From: Dipteris shenzhenensis
Taxonomy: Eukaryota > Polypodiophyta > Polypodiopsida > Gleicheniales
DNA length: 64,000 nucleotides
Reading direction: 5' to 3' (one strand)
Assembly: GCA_047967505.1 (NCBI GenBank)
Contig: CM106538.1
Position numbers and translations under genes: made by a program. The notes below the pieces were generated by a model that was not told the DNA's origin, ran no database searches, and saw nothing but the letters and a program-made list of their open reading frames with translations. Of this stretch, positions 1-10,410 are shown piece after piece (position 1 is the first letter of the stretch; every line of letters begins with the position of its first letter).

Positions 1-1190
1 CCTTTTGGCTCATGTGTCCGAACCTGCAATGCCACAAAGAAGTACTTGGTTGCTCAGTTATTGCAACAACATCATTAGACACCCCTGATACATGTAAGGG
101 ATACAAAGTCCCACACTTGGCACCCTTGGCCAAAACCATAGAGCCCTTCTAAATTTTTCAACTTTGAAAGCCAAAAGTGGTATGAATTTAAGGCTCCAAT
201 GGATTTAAGGCCAAAATGCAACAAAATCTACATCGATTACATGTTGAGGGAGAGAAAAGCTCAAGTCTTACTTGTGTTTTCATGTGTTTATGAAAGGTTT
301 CATTTTCTATGCTGGTGAGTATCAAATTTTGCCTCTTAGTACTTAGCCTTGTAGCACAATATCAGAATCGCAATTAACAAGCAGTGGGGGAATAAAAAGT
401 GGAGATCTTGAGTGAGAGAGAGATCAAGGAGGAAGGGAGAGAACAATCAAAGAGCATCAAGAGGGAGGTGCAGGAGATATTTACATAGCAAGAAAGGGAT
501 GCAATGGAAGATGCCCTATTGGTCTTGTGTCAAAGTCTCTAGCCAATTTTTCAAGAGGTCTTGTGTAGTCTTGCCAAAGGGAGACAAGGGGGAGGTGCTA
601 GGAAGGAGAGGGAGAGTGGGGTGAGTGAAGGGAGAGAGGGGTAGATGAGTAATGTAGAGATGGAGACCACGGATAGGAAAGGAACAAGTGCAAATAGGCA
701 CCACTACAAATGATGCTCATGGACTGGCAGGGTGTGTGCATAGTACTATGATGGACTAGCTTGTATTGCAAAAGGGAGGATCTCCAGTGATAAAGGCTCC
801 TTGTTCATTGGTTCCTATAGAGACAAGCTAAACATCCCACACCATTATCCCTTGCTCTATTGCAATGTATCACACTTACTTATTAGAGCTTGCCAGTGCT
901 CGCAGTAAAGGATTTGCGATCCAAATCTCAACAAAACATTATGCTAGTTTCTTTTATTGTGGAGTGTCTACTAGACAAGGGAGATGCTTCTTCTTGAATG
1001 AAATGCAATGAGAAGTTGTCGAACTATGTGAGAAAGCTCTTAAACTTTGGGGGAGATCTATGCTTGATGAAAATGCATATTCATGCAAGAAACTCACCCA
1101 ATTTGCATGTCTAGACTACATTTTCTTGACTTTGTAAGTACTTAAATTCTTAATTGCTTGTGTACAATATCTTTTTTTATAATCATTCAA
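1..1190. other. No recognisable gene; purine-rich tract
   Basis: I see no coding region that I can support. About 395-680 is strongly purine-rich on the plus strand (runs of GAGAG and GGGAG), which makes a 70-codon open frame there a composition effect. The stretch ends where a minus-strand gypsy RNase H fragment starts. Confidence 0.5.
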
Positions 1191-1194
1191 CTTC

Positions 1195-2215
1195 TAAGTA
1201 AAATATGCAGCAGGTCTTTCTTCTTGTGTAAGTACTCCTCCAATTGCTATTCCTAAAGCATCACATTCAACTACAATGTCTAGTAGAACTAGAATAGGTT
1301 GTTGACATCTTCTCTTTCAAGATTTGAAAAGATTTGTCTACTTGTTGAGTCCACTAAAAACATATTATTTCTTCAAGTGGAGCTACAACTCTAGAAAAAG
1401 CCATGAAAAACTTCTTGTAAACATTGACCATGCCATGAAAAGTCCTCACATCTATGACTATCATAATAGGTGAGCATGTTACAATTGCTTCCACTTTTGC
1501 TAGGTCCATTTCGAAGCCCATTATTGGATATTACATATCCAAGATAAACAAGTTTTTTCTTGGCAAAATCACTTTTCCAAGTTAACATAAATTTATTTTC
1601 TCCCAATATCTACAAGATTACTTTAACATGCATAAGATGCTCTTCCAACAACTTGCTAAAAAAGAATGTATCATTTAAATATACTATCAAACACTTTCCA
1701 AGAAATCATTCCAAGCATGATTCATCAATATACTAAAAGTTGCAGGCCCATTTAAGTGACCAAAGGGCACAACCATCCATTCATACAAGCCATACTTGGT
1801 CTCGAAGACTTCCTTCTATTGAGCACCATCTCCTATTCTTCTTTGCCAATGACCTGATCTTTAGTCCACATTAGAAAAGTAGCTTGAACCTTGCAATTGG
1901 TCCATTCTATCATTCATTCTTGGCAAAGGGTATCTAAATTGATTGCTACCTTGTTTATTGTTTTGTTCTTCACACACATTCTCGATGTCTTATCCTTCAA
2001 TAGAGCAAAGTAACATGGGACATGAACCCTTAAGGAGAAATATTTTCCATTATCAATTCCTTTTCCACCAACTCTTATACTTGGCTTCTTATCTCAACAT
2101 ATGCTCTAATGGAGATGTCCTATCAGCTAGCTTATTTGACAATGTACTACTAGGATTAAATAAATTGCATGCTCAATCTCTCTATGTCTTTTAGCATGAT
2201 TTCTTTAAAACCTTG
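1195..2215 (-). pseudogene. Ty3/gypsy RT-RNase H remnant (copy B)
   Basis: Read on the minus strand this is a decayed Ty3/gypsy reverse transcriptase. In order there is a pre-RT segment resembling REIEHAIYLI (near 2,190-2,160), a fragment with RMCVKNKTINK (near 1,965), a palm start resembling PLPRMNDRMDQLQGSSYFS (near 1,930-1,875), a thumb/connection piece with DFAKKKLVYLGYVISNNGL (near 1,570-1,510), and an RNase H start with ECDALGIAIGGVLTQEERPA (near 1,275-1,205). Several frameshifts and stops separate these pieces, so no product is possible. The copy follows directly after the integrase C-terminal end of another gypsy remnant on the same strand, so two elements are joined head to tail or nested. 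I infer the family from these motifs; the catalytic YxDD block is not intact. Confidence 0.8.
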
Positions 2216-2720
2216 CTACATATTTTTGAATGTTTGAGGTAGCATCTCAAACATATCATCATTAGCATTCTCCTTATTTCTACAATGAATAGGAAGCAAT
2301 GCATGACTTCTTTCATAACCTTTGAATTCTCTGTTGGACTGCAACCTGATGTTGACTTGCAGCTTTGGCTTTGGGAGTTCAACTAGGACTTCATTGACAA
2401 TGAGATCATCATCATCTCCTAACTTTCTTTTTAGTCTATTTACATGAAAAATTGGATGCACTCTACATCTTTCTAGTGAGGTTAATTTGTAAGCAAGTTC
2501 TCCAATTCTCTAAAGTATCATGAATGGTCCACAATACCTAGGCGACAACTTTGGACATTTATCCATCTTTAGGGATTCTGAAGATATAGGTACCCTGAGA
2601 AAATCCATGGATATGCTTTCCAATTTGCCAAATGGAATCTCCAATGGGTATAAGAGACATCCTACCTTAAGGCGTTCAGCCTTATTGACCTTTTGAATGG
2701 CACGGTCTAACTTTTTGCTT
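2216..2720 (-). pseudogene. Gypsy integrase remnant lacking its catalytic core (copy A)
   Basis: The minus strand reads QKVNKAERLKVGCLLYPLEI near 2,685, which matches the end of the integrase zinc-binding region and the start of the core (ESISMDF, first catalytic Asp nearby). It then jumps to the C-terminal domain: KLSPRYCGPF (near 2,560-2,530) and HPIFHVNRLKRKLGDDDD (near 2,461-2,405), the conserved segment before a chromodomain in plant chromoviruses. Most of the DDE core is therefore missing by internal deletion. The following text (VLVELPKPKL) would be the approach to a chromodomain, but no clear chromodomain is seen before the sequence changes to copy B. An internal TAG lies near 2,513. 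This part is dead as an enzyme. Confidence 0.75.
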
Positions 2721-3090
2721 TCAAAAGCCTTTTTTTAAAGTACTGCTCCAACAGCAAAAAAATGATCTTAAATTTGGCACTATACAAATAGTGTTTTCAT
2801 TTCTTCAAAGCATAGACTATATATAGCATATATATAGTTTCTTCTCATATGCCAAGTAATTCCATTGGGCACGCTTTCAAAAGCCATCGGTTGACCCTTT
2901 TTTAAAAGTACCGCTTCAATCGCAAAATCACTGGCATCCATTTTAACCACAAATGGTTCATTGGGATCCACTACCTTCAAGATAGGAACAGATGCTATAG
3001 CCACTTTTAATTTCTCAAAACTATTCTTTTGAGATTCATCCCATATGAAGGCAGTTCCCTTCCCCTTAAGCTAGTCTGTCATTGGAACAA
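2721..3090 (-). pseudogene. Gypsy RNase H remnant (copy A)
   Basis: An open stretch of 74 codons (3,004-2,780, minus) reads VVKMDASDFAIEAVLLKKGQ, the typical start of Ty3/gypsy RNase H (conserved DASDxAIGAVL), then PMAFES and a degraded tail. Upstream it joins the RT palm/thumb region and downstream the truncated integrase, in the usual RT-RH-IN order. The first catalytic Asp (in DASD) is kept. The region after 2,780 towards the integrase is short and frameshifted, so the domain is incomplete. Confidence 0.8.
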
Positions 3091-3700
3091 CAATCTCAGC
3101 ATAATCTTGGATGAATCTCCTTTAAAACCCAGACAAACCTAAGAATATCTATAATTTCTGTAGGTTTGTAAGATGTGGCCATTCCAATATGTCCCTTACC
3201 CTTTTCGGGATCCATACAAATCTCTTCTTGGGATATAATATATTTCACTTCTTTTGCAAAGAATTTACATTTGGATTCTCTAGCAAAAATAGAATTATCT
3301 CTAAGCAATTGGAATGCTTTTCTCAAATGTTCCAAATGTTTTTTTCTGGTTTTACTATAGATGAGGATATCAACTCTACTAGGAATACTATATCAAATTT
3401 TCCTAAATGTGGACTTAAGACACTGTTCATAACTATCATAAAAGTTGCTAGACCATTTGTTAAACCAAATGGCATTACTTTAAACTGATAATGGCCATAC
3501 CTAGTACAAAATGATGTCTTAGGAACATCCTCTTCTTTAATTTGCACTTGGTGATATCATGATCTTAACTCAACTTTAGTAAAATATTTTTCCCCTTGCA
3601 ATCGATCAAAGAGCTCATCGATGCAAGATATAGGTACTCATTTTTTATTGTGATTTTATTTAAGGCTCTATACCCATTAAAAATTACCTATGTCCCAAAC
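3091..3700 (-). pseudogene. Gypsy reverse transcriptase remnant (copy A)
   Basis: On the minus strand the fragments are, in order: a degraded ALNKITIK-like segment and a PIxxIDELFDRLQG motif (near 3,670-3,600), a KVELRS palm motif with a stop, then KTSFCTRYGHYQFKVMPFGL (3,520-3,460), which is the diagnostic Ty3/gypsy RT block. The block that should hold the YxDD catalytic box reads FDIVFLVELIS, so both catalytic Asp residues are lost. The thumb follows in another frame as EHLRKAFQLLRDN and CKFFAKEVKYI (3,335-3,230). At least two frameshifts and several stops make it non-functional. The family assignment is secure; the loss of the active site is directly visible. Confidence 0.85.
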
Positions 3701-4000
3701 ATTTTTATCACTACCCTTTGCTAGAGAAACCACGTATTTATGAGCACTTGGACTCTTTGGCAACTTCAATTTCCTAACTAATGAATAGTTTAAGAAATTG
3801 TGTGGCACTATCATCAACCATCACTCTTACGCTTTGCTTTGCCCCTTAATTTTTTCATGCATCTGCATTAAGTCATGAGGACCAAACATGGCCTACCACA
3901 TTGCTAATGATAGGCAGCACATGTGGGTGTTGTCCTCATCAAAAACCTCTACCTCAATGTACTTTTCAATACCATTAAGCAACAACACCTTCACCATCTG
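3701..4000 (-). pseudogene. Gypsy retropepsin (protease) remnant
   Basis: The minus strand reads VMVDDSAT (near 3,815) where a retropepsin normally has VMVDSGAT around its catalytic Asp. A frameshift then leads to HNFLNYSLVRKLKLPKSP, the usual continuation of plant gypsy proteases. The catalytic Asp is present but the Gly of the DSG triad is replaced. A further segment near 3,995-3,900 (VKVLLLNGIEKYIEVEVFDE) lies between gag and the protease and is open but not specific. The position between gag and RT fits the element order. Confidence 0.65.
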
Positions 4001-5270
4001 TACTATTTTTTTGGAGGTTTATTGGGGGCTTTAGCTCTCGCCTGTTTATTTTTAGGGAAGTTCCAAGCAGCATAATCTTTGTCCAAACATTTGAAGACAA
4101 TATTTTCCTGCTTGGATTTTTCATAATCCTCTTTTTTTAAGGAGAGGGTATCTTTGTGTTTGAGGTTTCTTAGGTGATGCTTGAGAAGTCTCCTTCTTAA
4201 AGGTTTCCTTCCTTTCAAGATTAGGAAACCTGTTGAACTCAGGAGCAAAACTTATTTGTTTCAAAGTTCCAACTTTCAATTTTTCCATAGTGTCATCATA
4301 TATTTAGGCATGTTTAATTGCTTTTTCAAAGGTCTTGGGAGAATTTCTTCTCACCTTAACCTTGTAGGTGTCTTTAGACCTCTCACAAAACTCGTTATCT
4401 TTTGAAACTCGTTCATTTCTTTCAACTTAAGGACTACCTCCATACAATTTGCTATATACGAGACTAAAGTGTTCTTACCCACACTAAAATAGCCTCCCAA
4501 GATCTTTCTAGCTCATTTTTAGGTAAAATATCCTTTAAGAAAGCTTGTTTAAATTAAGCTCAATACCTAGGGATCCTCTAATTTCCTTGAGGCTCATCTA
4601 CCATTTATAAGCCTTATTTCCAAGGGAAAGACTCGCTTCCATGACATGATTTTTGGTTAGGGTATTCTTGAGTTAATGGAAGTCTTGCTACTTTTGGAAA
4701 GAACATATTTATTGCATCCTTGTTGCGTTCTTTCTCTTCCCCACTGAAAATTGTGGTTTCAAGTTCTAATTTCTTTAAGTCGAGAGGTGGACCTCTCTCA
4801 ACTTGACTAGGAGGAGTTGTTGATTGTGCCAAAGGAGTTACCAATTGAGAATCGAGATAGCTTAAATATGTATTCAATTGAGAATCGAGATAACTTAAAT
4901 ATGTATTCAATTAGAGCTTTTAATGTATCATTAATAGTCTTTAACTTGTTTTTAAAATTTTATGTTTTATTTTCTATTTTAATGAATTCTAAATATGAAA
5001 TTTCATAATCACCATCAACATCCTCCATTTTCATACACTTGAATTTAGTTATGCGCTTCCTCATGTTTTTCCTCTTCAACTATTGCTTTTCCTTTTCTAG
5101 CCCTTTCCTCTCTCTCCCTGATCATCTCATCCCTTTCTAGATCGCCATTTAAAAAATGCAAAATTTTCCTAGAAATTATAAAACCAAAAGCTTTATAATA
5201 GAGAGAAAAATATGATGTCCACTTCCTTGGTCTTTTTGAAGTCTTGGAATTGGGATTCAAATCCAATTTT
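4001..5270 (-). pseudogene. Gypsy gag remnant (copy A)
   Basis: Several minus-strand pieces fit a Ty3/gypsy gag. An N-terminal segment rich in Glu/Arg/Lys (EREERARKGKAIVEEEKHEE, 5,135-5,050) is followed by a capsid start (LELETTIFSGEEKERNKDAI, near 4,780-4,720), a later capsid piece (KTFEKAIKHA, IYDDTMEKLKVGTLK, near 4,345-4,260) and a nucleocapsid region (4,130-4,005). The CCHC zinc knuckle there reads V-FK-C-LDKD-Y-AAWN-F, so three of the four zinc ligands are replaced. The tail is basic (NKQARAKAPNKPPKK). Stops and frameshifts are frequent. A 33-bp direct duplication lies inside it at 4,842-4,907. Confidence 0.7.
4842..4907. repeat. 33-bp tandem duplication in gag remnant
   Basis: Two adjacent 33-bp copies (4,842-4,874 and 4,875-4,907) differ at one base. 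On the minus strand each encodes 11 residues containing YLSYLDSQL, so the duplication kept the reading frame. Confidence 0.9.
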
Positions 5271-6150
5271 CTCTCTTCATGACTTTATCTTTTGATCCCA
5301 CTCTTGCTTTTCTTGAACTCAATATCCAAAATCCTACTTTTTGGTCCCTATTCTTAATTATAGTGAGGCTAATTATTGGAGAAAGTACCTTAGGATTGGA
5401 GGAGGGAGGAGGACCTTGGGATTAGAGGAATCTTAGGGGATAATGAAATAAGTTAGAAAAAGAAAGAGGGCTAAAAATTTAGTATTAAGAGATCTAAGCA
5501 TCTATTCTGGATGCAACAACAGTTGCCATTTTGAGGCAATGGTCTATTGCGTAGTCCGACATGACCCCATTGCATCATTTTAATGATGGGTTAAGGTCAT
5601 GTTCTTGGCTTAGAGCTCCCCATGGACTATCTGTAGGTTAGCCAGCTTCACATTTGTTCTCCTCTCTTGCTCCTCCAAGAGTTCAATGAGTTCATCAAAA
5701 AAGTTTTTGAGCTCTTGGGAGTAGCAATTGTACTCGTCACTCATAAAAAAGAACTTGGGGAGGCATCTAATGTGCAACAATGTGCACATGCATCTTCTAA
5801 CATTGCCTCTAGCATTGTCTCCCTTATCAATTGGCCAAGATTGTACTCAAAGATGCAATATCCTCAAACCAAACTAGAGGGTGAATTTTCACTTGGAGGC
5901 ACACATCATGGAAGTGGTGGCAACTAAGGGATTTCCTATATGTCATATGGAGAATGACATTGGAATCTTCTTAGATCTATTGCTAGGGTGTCATCCCTTG
6001 TATGCAAATTTTTGAATTGTTGCTTGCCTATCTAGATTGACCAGCTATGTGCTCTGCACAATGGAGTCCTATGGCACAACGGTTTGACTTGGGGGTTCTT
6101 GTGTCTTGACTAATTGATCACTCAAGCCTAATGTTTCACTAGCAATGGCC
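5271..6150. other. No recognisable gene
   Basis: This stretch would hold the 5' leader and LTR of the minus-strand gypsy element if these survived. I found no primer-binding site or paired LTR. Plus-strand open frames such as 5,667-5,927 show no recognisable motif. Confidence 0.4.
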
Positions 6151-6179
6151 TTCCCCTTTGTAACCTATCATAGTTTGGT

Positions 6180-7110
6180 CACCTTCTTTTGTATTTTGTA
6201 GTGCTGAGATGTCTTCTTGTGCCTCCTTTTTTGCTTTGACATTGGCCTCTGTGTTTCCCTTGAGCACTACCTACTCTGTGTCCACATTCATATTGTTCCT
6301 TTACATTTTTTAGTGGCTTCTTTTCCATTATTGTCTCAAGATTGGGCTGGCCACTTGGTTCACCTTTGCTTGTCCTCATTTTGAGCTTCCAGAGTGATTA
6401 TTTTCTTCTTGGTTTCTCAAAGTTGACTAGAGGATTTTTGTCTCGAGACTTTATGTTATTGGGCTCTCCACCTATGACAGTCACAATGCCACTTGATCAT
6501 TCCTACACATTATCTCCACAACAACTTAAAGTGGCTACACATTATCCTATGGTTGCTCCATAACAGCTCAAATTGGTGAGACTTGGATTTTAGGAGGAGA
6601 GGGTTGTGGAATTAAGTGGGGTGATGAAGCTATGTCTTGAGAAATTGGTGGTGTTAATGGAGGTGGATCAGAGATGGTATCAAGGAAAGAAAATCTACTC
6701 ATGACTCAAAGGAGGAGGCTGAGGGGACTCAGGGATAGGGGGAGTGGCTTTCTTTGTAGGCAAAGAGTGGCAAGTTCATTGAAAACTTTCCTTTAGAAGA
6801 GGAGAGGGTGGAGGGGATTTAGACAAGGTTTCTTCATCCAATATCGGAGTGTTAATGATTGGGATGGTCACAAGAGAATCTACTTCATTGATAGATTTTT
6901 GCTTGGCTTCAAGTTGATGCAAAAAGACTTCTTTGCAATATGGAGCAATTTTTAATAATATATAGACGTTGAGGCTGATCTTCATATTTTGGAAAATCTC
7001 CCATGCTTTTTCCATCTCTAGGCTTGGGTCTCCATCATAACTTGGTTCATCTTGTGACTTGCTAGAGCTTTGAAAGTAGAAAATATCACTTTTTGCAAAA
7101 CACCCCATTT
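6180..7110 (-). pseudogene. Broken coding remnant of unknown family
   Basis: On the minus strand a 110-codon frame (7,108-6,776) contains LEMEKAWEIFQNMKISLNVY followed by APYCKEVFLHQLEAK and a proline/serine-rich end. After several stops a second piece (6,379-6,179) is lysine/arginine rich with KGEPSGQPNLET and KPLKNVKEQYE. The style (acidic helix, Pro/Ser linker, basic TRSK-like tail) resembles the gag-to-pol linker of plant gypsy elements, and it lies on the same strand as the gypsy remnants. That assignment is an inference; no zinc knuckle or protease motif is visible. Confidence 0.35.
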
Positions 7111-7249
7111 GTCCTTGAAAAGTTATTTTTTCTTGTTATTTTTTGCATTGAGTAGGTAGAATATATAGATTAATACCCCCACACACAAAAAACTCTATAC
7201 AAAAACTCAAAATCATCAGAGAATCATCGAACTCCCATCGACAAACAGA

Positions 7250-7745
7250 GTGGACAAGGCACGTTGCATTAAGCTTAAGTAGTGACATGTAGGGTCATTA
7301 TCCAAGGTATCCTCATCTGCCATACTTTTAATTTGCTCCTCCACTCTAGTCAATTCTTGAACTCTCTCTGTCAATAAGAGACGTTTAGAATTTAAAACAA
7401 ATATTCAGCCATTCTGCTACAGTGTTGCTTAAAGTATTTAACCATGATTTGACTTCTTCCACCATCCTATTGTGTGCAATTGATAGATTTTGTAGTTGTC
7501 CAATTTTGCTCTCCAACTGGTTATGTTTCCCCTCCATATCCCAGATTAACTGTTGGGTTTGATCCCTTGCTAACTAGGCTTGTTGTTGTATCGCATCCTT
7601 TTTCCTTATTAAAGATTCCCTCTTAGTTTCCCACTGATGTTTTTACTAAGGCAAGTTATCCAACTCTGTCTAGAATCTTGTAAGTTTGTTATGCATATGG
7701 GTTTTAATTCTCATGGCCCATCCTATATGTTTTGTGTAAGTCTTT
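7250..7745 (-). pseudogene. Remnant of a coiled-coil protein
   Basis: The minus strand keeps one frame from about 7,740 to 7,400 apart from stops. It reads TELDNL, WETKRESLIRKKDAIQQQ, LARDQTQQLIWDMEGKHNQL and ESKIGQLQNLSIAHNRMVEE, a heptad-like, Gln/Glu/Lys-rich helix typical of coiled coils. After a frameshift near 7,380 it continues as LTERVQELTRVEEQIKSMAD and DEDTLDNDPTCHYLSLMQ. I do not recognise the family. The stops include several TAG/TAA codons, and the product is not expected to be made. It may belong to the same parent gene as the remnant just downstream on this strand. Confidence 0.45.
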
Positions 7746-7904
7746 TTCTTGCCTTAACTGCTCAGACACAAATAGATCCAAGTTGGTGAGAAAATCGACT
7801 CAGGATCCTATGGCACTATTTTTTGAGTGCGACTAGTAGGAGTTGTAGGGTTGCCATATCACATGGAATATGTCAAAAAGAAGTACAAGGGCAATATTGG
7901 GACG

Positions 7905-8687
7905 TGTACATGAGAAGTAAGGAGAGAACAACTCATGCAAATTTTACACCTAGTCCTTGTACGTGTGATCACAGCAACCCAAGAAGACCCACTGTGGACC
8001 ATCACACCATACTTTAATGGCGGTAGCTTGTTGCGGTTCCTTTAAATTTTGCCAATGGACCAGGGCAGGTTCACATGCTACTTCCACCATGTTCTAAGAG
8101 GAGTAGATCTGATGGCCACAGCAAGCGAGGAAGTCCAAGCTACATTGGCAAAGGAAGATACTGCTCGAATCAATGTCTTTTGTGAGGATCTCCTCCATAT
8201 CATCCATGCACTTGTGGATGGTTTGGGAAGGTTGCACGCAGGAAGGTGGATGCACATAGACCTGCACCCACGCAACATCTTATTGGATTTTGTTAGAAAG
8301 TCTAGATGCCAAGTAGGCATCATAGACTGGGGGATGGCCATGGACTTTTCGGAGAGTCAAAAGGCATTCAAGCTTTTGAAGAAGCAGTCTTTGGAGATAC
8401 ATGCCAACTTTGCTGAGAGATTTTGTAGGAAAGAGAAAGAGCATGGGTAGAAAAAGTGGCTTGCACCCAAGCTATAAGAAGTAGCCTTAAGAGGCAGATA
8501 TACATGCCATGCAGATACCTATGCCTTGGGATGGATCATTGTTGAGATGATTCAATTTTTTGAAGATGTTGGAATTATCTTGAGAATGATCAAAAAATGC
8601 CTCCCTCTCATGTTATTAATGCCATTAAGCGTCATGCGCATGAGGCCTATGGAAGAGATGACTCTTGCCCTTAGGCTTGCAACATAA
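7905..8687 (+). pseudogene. Protein kinase-like pseudogene
   Basis: One plus-strand frame of about 260 codons shows most of a eukaryotic protein-kinase domain. A helix-C-like segment (EVRREQLMQILHLVLV) is followed by the hinge region (ATQEDPLWTITPYFNGGSLL), the catalytic loop HIDLHPRNILLDF (in place of HRDxKxxN), a DWG triplet (GIIDWGMA) replacing DFG, subdomain IX as HADTYALGWIIVEM, and subdomain XI as MRMRPMEEMTLAL. The ATP-binding glycine loop and the VAIK lysine upstream are absent. The frame is broken only by internal stops near 8,040, 8,448 and 8,472; there is no frameshift. It is a fairly young, N-terminally truncated pseudogene. The substrate cannot be inferred. Confidence 0.75.
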
Positions 8688-9070
8688 GCCACATTTTTTG
8701 CCTTGTAATATTTTTGGGACACCATGTGTCTGTCAAACTTATATAATAAACTTCTTGTTCAAAAATAAAATTATTGAGCTTGAAAGCATTTATAATTCAA
8801 AAAGATGCCATTTATGTTATGGATGTATGGCCATTTATATCATGGAAAGATTGCAACATTAGAAAGCATTTATCCAAGATTGCAACATGTACATTTTACA
8901 TAGCATATGTAACATCTGAATCTTTCATCAAGCATATTGCATGTGACATTTGCATCTTGTGTCCTATCTCATACAAGATGAACTCACAAATCTTGAATTT
9001 GATGCATGCAAACTTTGCATACTGTACTCTGATCATTTATCTATATTGTGCTATCAAAACTATAGTATCC
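8688..9070. other. AT-rich spacer without recognisable gene
   Basis: An open frame at 8,774-9,181 crosses it, but only its end (from about 9,080) has a coding character, and that belongs to the next pseudogene. The rest is low-complexity AT-rich sequence. Confidence 0.4.
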
Positions 9071-9079
9071 GCACTAGAC

Positions 9080-10243
9080 TATCCAAAAATGTCACAAGGA
9101 GAGAATACTCCTCCACACAGGGAGGAGGAAGTCTCCAAAAGAGTAGACAAGCATCCATTGATGCAAGAGGAGGCTAAATAGGAGGCTCGATGTGCCAAAC
9201 ATCAACGGTTATAGTTTGAGTGGCTATGTAGGGTTGCCAACGCAGTGCTCAAGCATGTGCCAAAAACTATTGCACATTCATCCAAGTACACTCAACCTGG
9301 AGGTCTATATGTTTAATATTTCAATTTTTATCTAAAGATATTATCAATAAGTATTTGACTAGCAATCAACACCATGGGCATTGGTTTTGCAGGCATGGTC
9401 TCCAAACAAGAGCTCTAGGCAAATTTGGCCCTTAGAGGCAAATGAAGAGGTAGCCTCATGCAGTCAGGCGAGGAGACGCAAAAGAACAGAGGGAAAAAGA
9501 AGCACCCCAACCCAAGCTTTGGACCAATACGGGAGGTGGAGATAGCCAAAGACAAATGAATTCAACAAAATGGCAGGCAAATCTACATTGAGATGTATGG
9601 AAAGCCCCCACACCATAATGAAGTGGCGATGTACTTTGCCAAATTCTTGTACACGCACTTCATTAAGGGTATATAGGTGGACTTCTCTTACAAGGACAAG
9701 CATACGCGTGGTCGTACAGAAGTGATGATCACCCAATCACAATTGTCCAAGGCATTGAGGGTGCGCGTGGCATACTAGAGCAACAAGTGGTGCAACATTG
9801 CGAAGAGAACGTGGCTCGGTTTGAGCAAGTCCAATGCCTAGAAATTGAAAGGCCGCATGCGAACCGAGCTAGAGTTGCAAAAAGGGGTTATTGCTATACA
9901 TGTCCAATTGAAGAGCTTGGAGGACCTCAACATGCAGTTGCGGCAAGAGGCCCACAAAGCACGTGCAACACTAATCGGAGATGCAAGTGTGGAGGCATGA
10001 TTAGCTATTTGTTGCCATCCATCCTCACAACCATATGCCATGGAACCCCTTCCCTCCGATAGCCTAGGCAATTTCTTGTGCCCAATATGCCAATGTTTTT
10101 TTGATAATTGTATTGGCTATTACTCTTTGCCTTGTGGCCATAAGTTTCATCTTTATTGTCTAGTGGATTACTTGCCAACTAGATCAATTTATCCACTTTG
10201 TATGCCCAATTATCAATGGCATTATACATGGTGTCGGACTTAG
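9080..10243 (+). pseudogene. RING-H2 finger protein pseudogene
   Basis: The 3' part (10,040-10,243) encodes a RING-H2-like finger: CPIC, then LPCGHKFHLYC and IYPLC. Seven of the eight zinc ligands are present; the seventh Cys (of CPLC) is Tyr. Upstream in the same frame lies a coiled-coil-like segment (MRTELELQKGVIAIHVQLKS, LEDLNMQLRQEAHKARATL, 9,857-9,975) and a stop near 10,001. Still further upstream are broken pieces of the same reading (KHPNPSFGPIREVEIAKDK; DFSYKDKHTRGRTEVMITQS). An acidic piece (REEEVSKRVDKHPLMQEEAK, 9,119-9,178) may be a 5' exon, with a plausible intron ending at TTTTGCAG (9,392). RING-H2 proteins are usually E3 ubiquitin ligases; this copy has at least five in-frame stops and should be inactive. 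Confidence 0.6.
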
Positions 10244-10284
10244 GACAATTGTATCTAGGACCATAACATTGAATGAAGTTATAT

Positions 10285-10339
10285 ATTCTCTTTATGATGA
10301 AAATATATGTATACATTCTCTTTATGATGGAAATATATG
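10285..10339 (+). repeat. Short tandem duplication, about 30-bp period
   Basis: A 25-bp motif beginning ATTCTCTTTATGATG occurs at 10,285-10,309 and again at 10,315-10,339 with one change. It lies between the RING pseudogene and the left edge of the large array. Confidence 0.8.
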
Positions 10340-10410
10340 CCTTTGTTTTAAGTTTATTAAAGTTCTATGATGATGTACTATATGATGTAGTGGAATTCAT
10401 TTATTTAAAT

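Noticed and set aside
412-704. Short frames on both strands near the left edge
   Set aside because: They arise from a purine-rich low-complexity tract that lacks stops by composition.
7823-8017. 64-codon frame overlapping the start of the kinase pseudogene
   Set aside because: It is a shadow in another frame; the kinase helix-C and hinge motifs lie in the neighbouring frame.
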